A DNA stretch of 64,000 nucleotides from Trogon surrucura (Eukaryota > Chordata > Aves > Trogoniformes > Trogonidae), in the NCBI GenBank assembly GCA_020746105.1, contig CM036619.1:12810238-12874237 (forward strand), written 5' to 3'. The stretch's first letter is position 1, and each line of letters begins with the position of its first letter. The translations under genes were made by a program, and so were the position numbers. Shown in pieces: positions 25,345-64,000 of the stretch. The notes under the pieces are model-generated. The model was not told the origin of the DNA. It saw only the letters and a list, made by a program, of their open reading frames with translations, and did not search any database.

Positions 25345-26170
25345 CACACTGTAACTATGCAAGGTTTTATTGCTTGTTTTCTTTATTTCTCCGTGATTTG
25401 TTCCACTCTGCAGCTTTTCCTGTCTCCGTTCCTTTTACTCTGCTTGTTAAGCAGCAGAACTCCCCTTGTTCCCTCTCCTTAACAAGGATCATTTGCTACC
25501 ACAGTGTCTGTGGCTGAGTCTTCATTGTCTTGATCCCTCTCCTCCAGCAACCTCCAGCACTTTCAAATTGCAGCTGAAAAAAGTTCTTTCCATCTTTGCT
25601 TCTATCTCCCCATCACCAACACTTATTTATAAGTGTGTGAGACATTATAGAGCACAGAGCTTTTACTGAGAGGTGCAGAATGAATTCTACACAACATGAA
25701 ACGAGACAATTTATCCTTAGAATTTTTTTTAATAAACTTTTTATCTCAAAATAATCATGCCATTATAAGGTCATTGAAAAACAGTTTGAATAGTTAATTA
25801 CAGAGCTATGCACATACCAAACTATACATTTTTGTGTACAGATTTTGCTCTAAACATTTAGTAATTTTTCTGTAATAATAAATACTTCACTTACTTTCAC
25901 ATTCAATTTTAGGTGCAGAATCAAACTTTCATTTTCCATAAAGCTGCAGCAGTATGTTAATGATAATGTACATGAAGGCTGTGCCTGAATGAGCAGCCAA
26001 AGAAGATGTTAAAATACTCTAAGACAGTTCAAATTTCTGAAATGAATAGTTATGTCTTCTTTTTACAGGGAATGAGATGTGTTTCAGGTTGATTAATTCT
26101 GTATGCCTGACTTTTATTTTTAAGTGAAGAGTTTGCATATGATTGGTTACAATGAGAACATAACCTATGC
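25345..26170 (-). other. FER1L6: Probable FER1L6 3' untranslated region (left end uncertain)
   Basis: AT-rich sequence follows the stop. Its end is not fixed by the sequence: minus-strand AATAAA hexamers occur at 26118..26113 (only 53 nt from the stop), 25387..25382 and 25371..25366. The paired distal hexamers make about 820 nt a reasonable guess, but RNA data are needed to choose. Confidence 0.4.
25366..25387 (-). terminator. Tandem AATAAA poly(A) signals, candidate FER1L6 transcript end
   Basis: Two TTTATT hexamers on the plus strand (25366-25371 and 25382-25387) read as AATAAA on the gene's strand, about 785-805 nt past the stop. Their spacing is compatible with one cleavage site near 25345-25360. 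Confidence 0.35.

Positions 26171-64000
<37,830 letters not shown>

Overview
This window looks like a piece of a bird nuclear genome. The signs are many copies of the avian CR1 LINE (always the 3' end, several 5'-truncated, with the usual end motif near ATTCTATGATTCT), an avian-type retroviral solo LTR, long GT-AG introns and AT-rich non-coding DNA. No bacterial, plasmid or phage features are present. The style of the CR1 copies and their (ATTCT)n tails would fit a neoavian bird, but I cannot name the species.

The only gene I can support lies on the minus strand, from 26171 to the right edge. It is FER1L6 (fer-1-like protein 6), a type II ferlin. I traced 28 consecutive coding exons that join in frame at all 27 junctions. 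They give the C-terminal 1,279 residues, running from the FerA helical region through FerB, C2D, the cryptic C2 between C2D and C2E, a charged and basic linker with an acidic-to-basic transition, C2E and C2F, to the C-terminal membrane anchor. The stop codon is the TGA at 26173..26171. The first part of the protein (roughly 570-580 residues if this bird protein is as long as the mammalian one) lies beyond base 64000. A possible further exon touches the right edge.

Bases 1 to about 25340 are downstream of the gene. I find no conserved coding region there. They hold CR1 fragments on both strands (near 3.8-4.3, 8.8-9.8, 14.3, 15.1 and 20.3 kb), a solo LTR at about 15.5-16.1 kb on the minus strand, a poly-C tract followed by a second LTR-like repeat at 21.9-22.2 kb, and a pentanucleotide microsatellite growing from a CR1 tail at 3.75 kb. 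Several open frames of 120-160 codons occur here, but nothing shows that they are coding.

The ferlin introns carry five more CR1 copies, a second compound CR1-tail microsatellite (36.5 kb), A-rich tracts and a small cluster of TGTACATG palindromes. I found no previously undescribed system. The most useful points for a second look are the complete exon map, the odd 40-nt exon in the basic linker, differences in calcium-binding residues between the C2 domains, the CR1-seeded microsatellites and the two LTR-type repeats.
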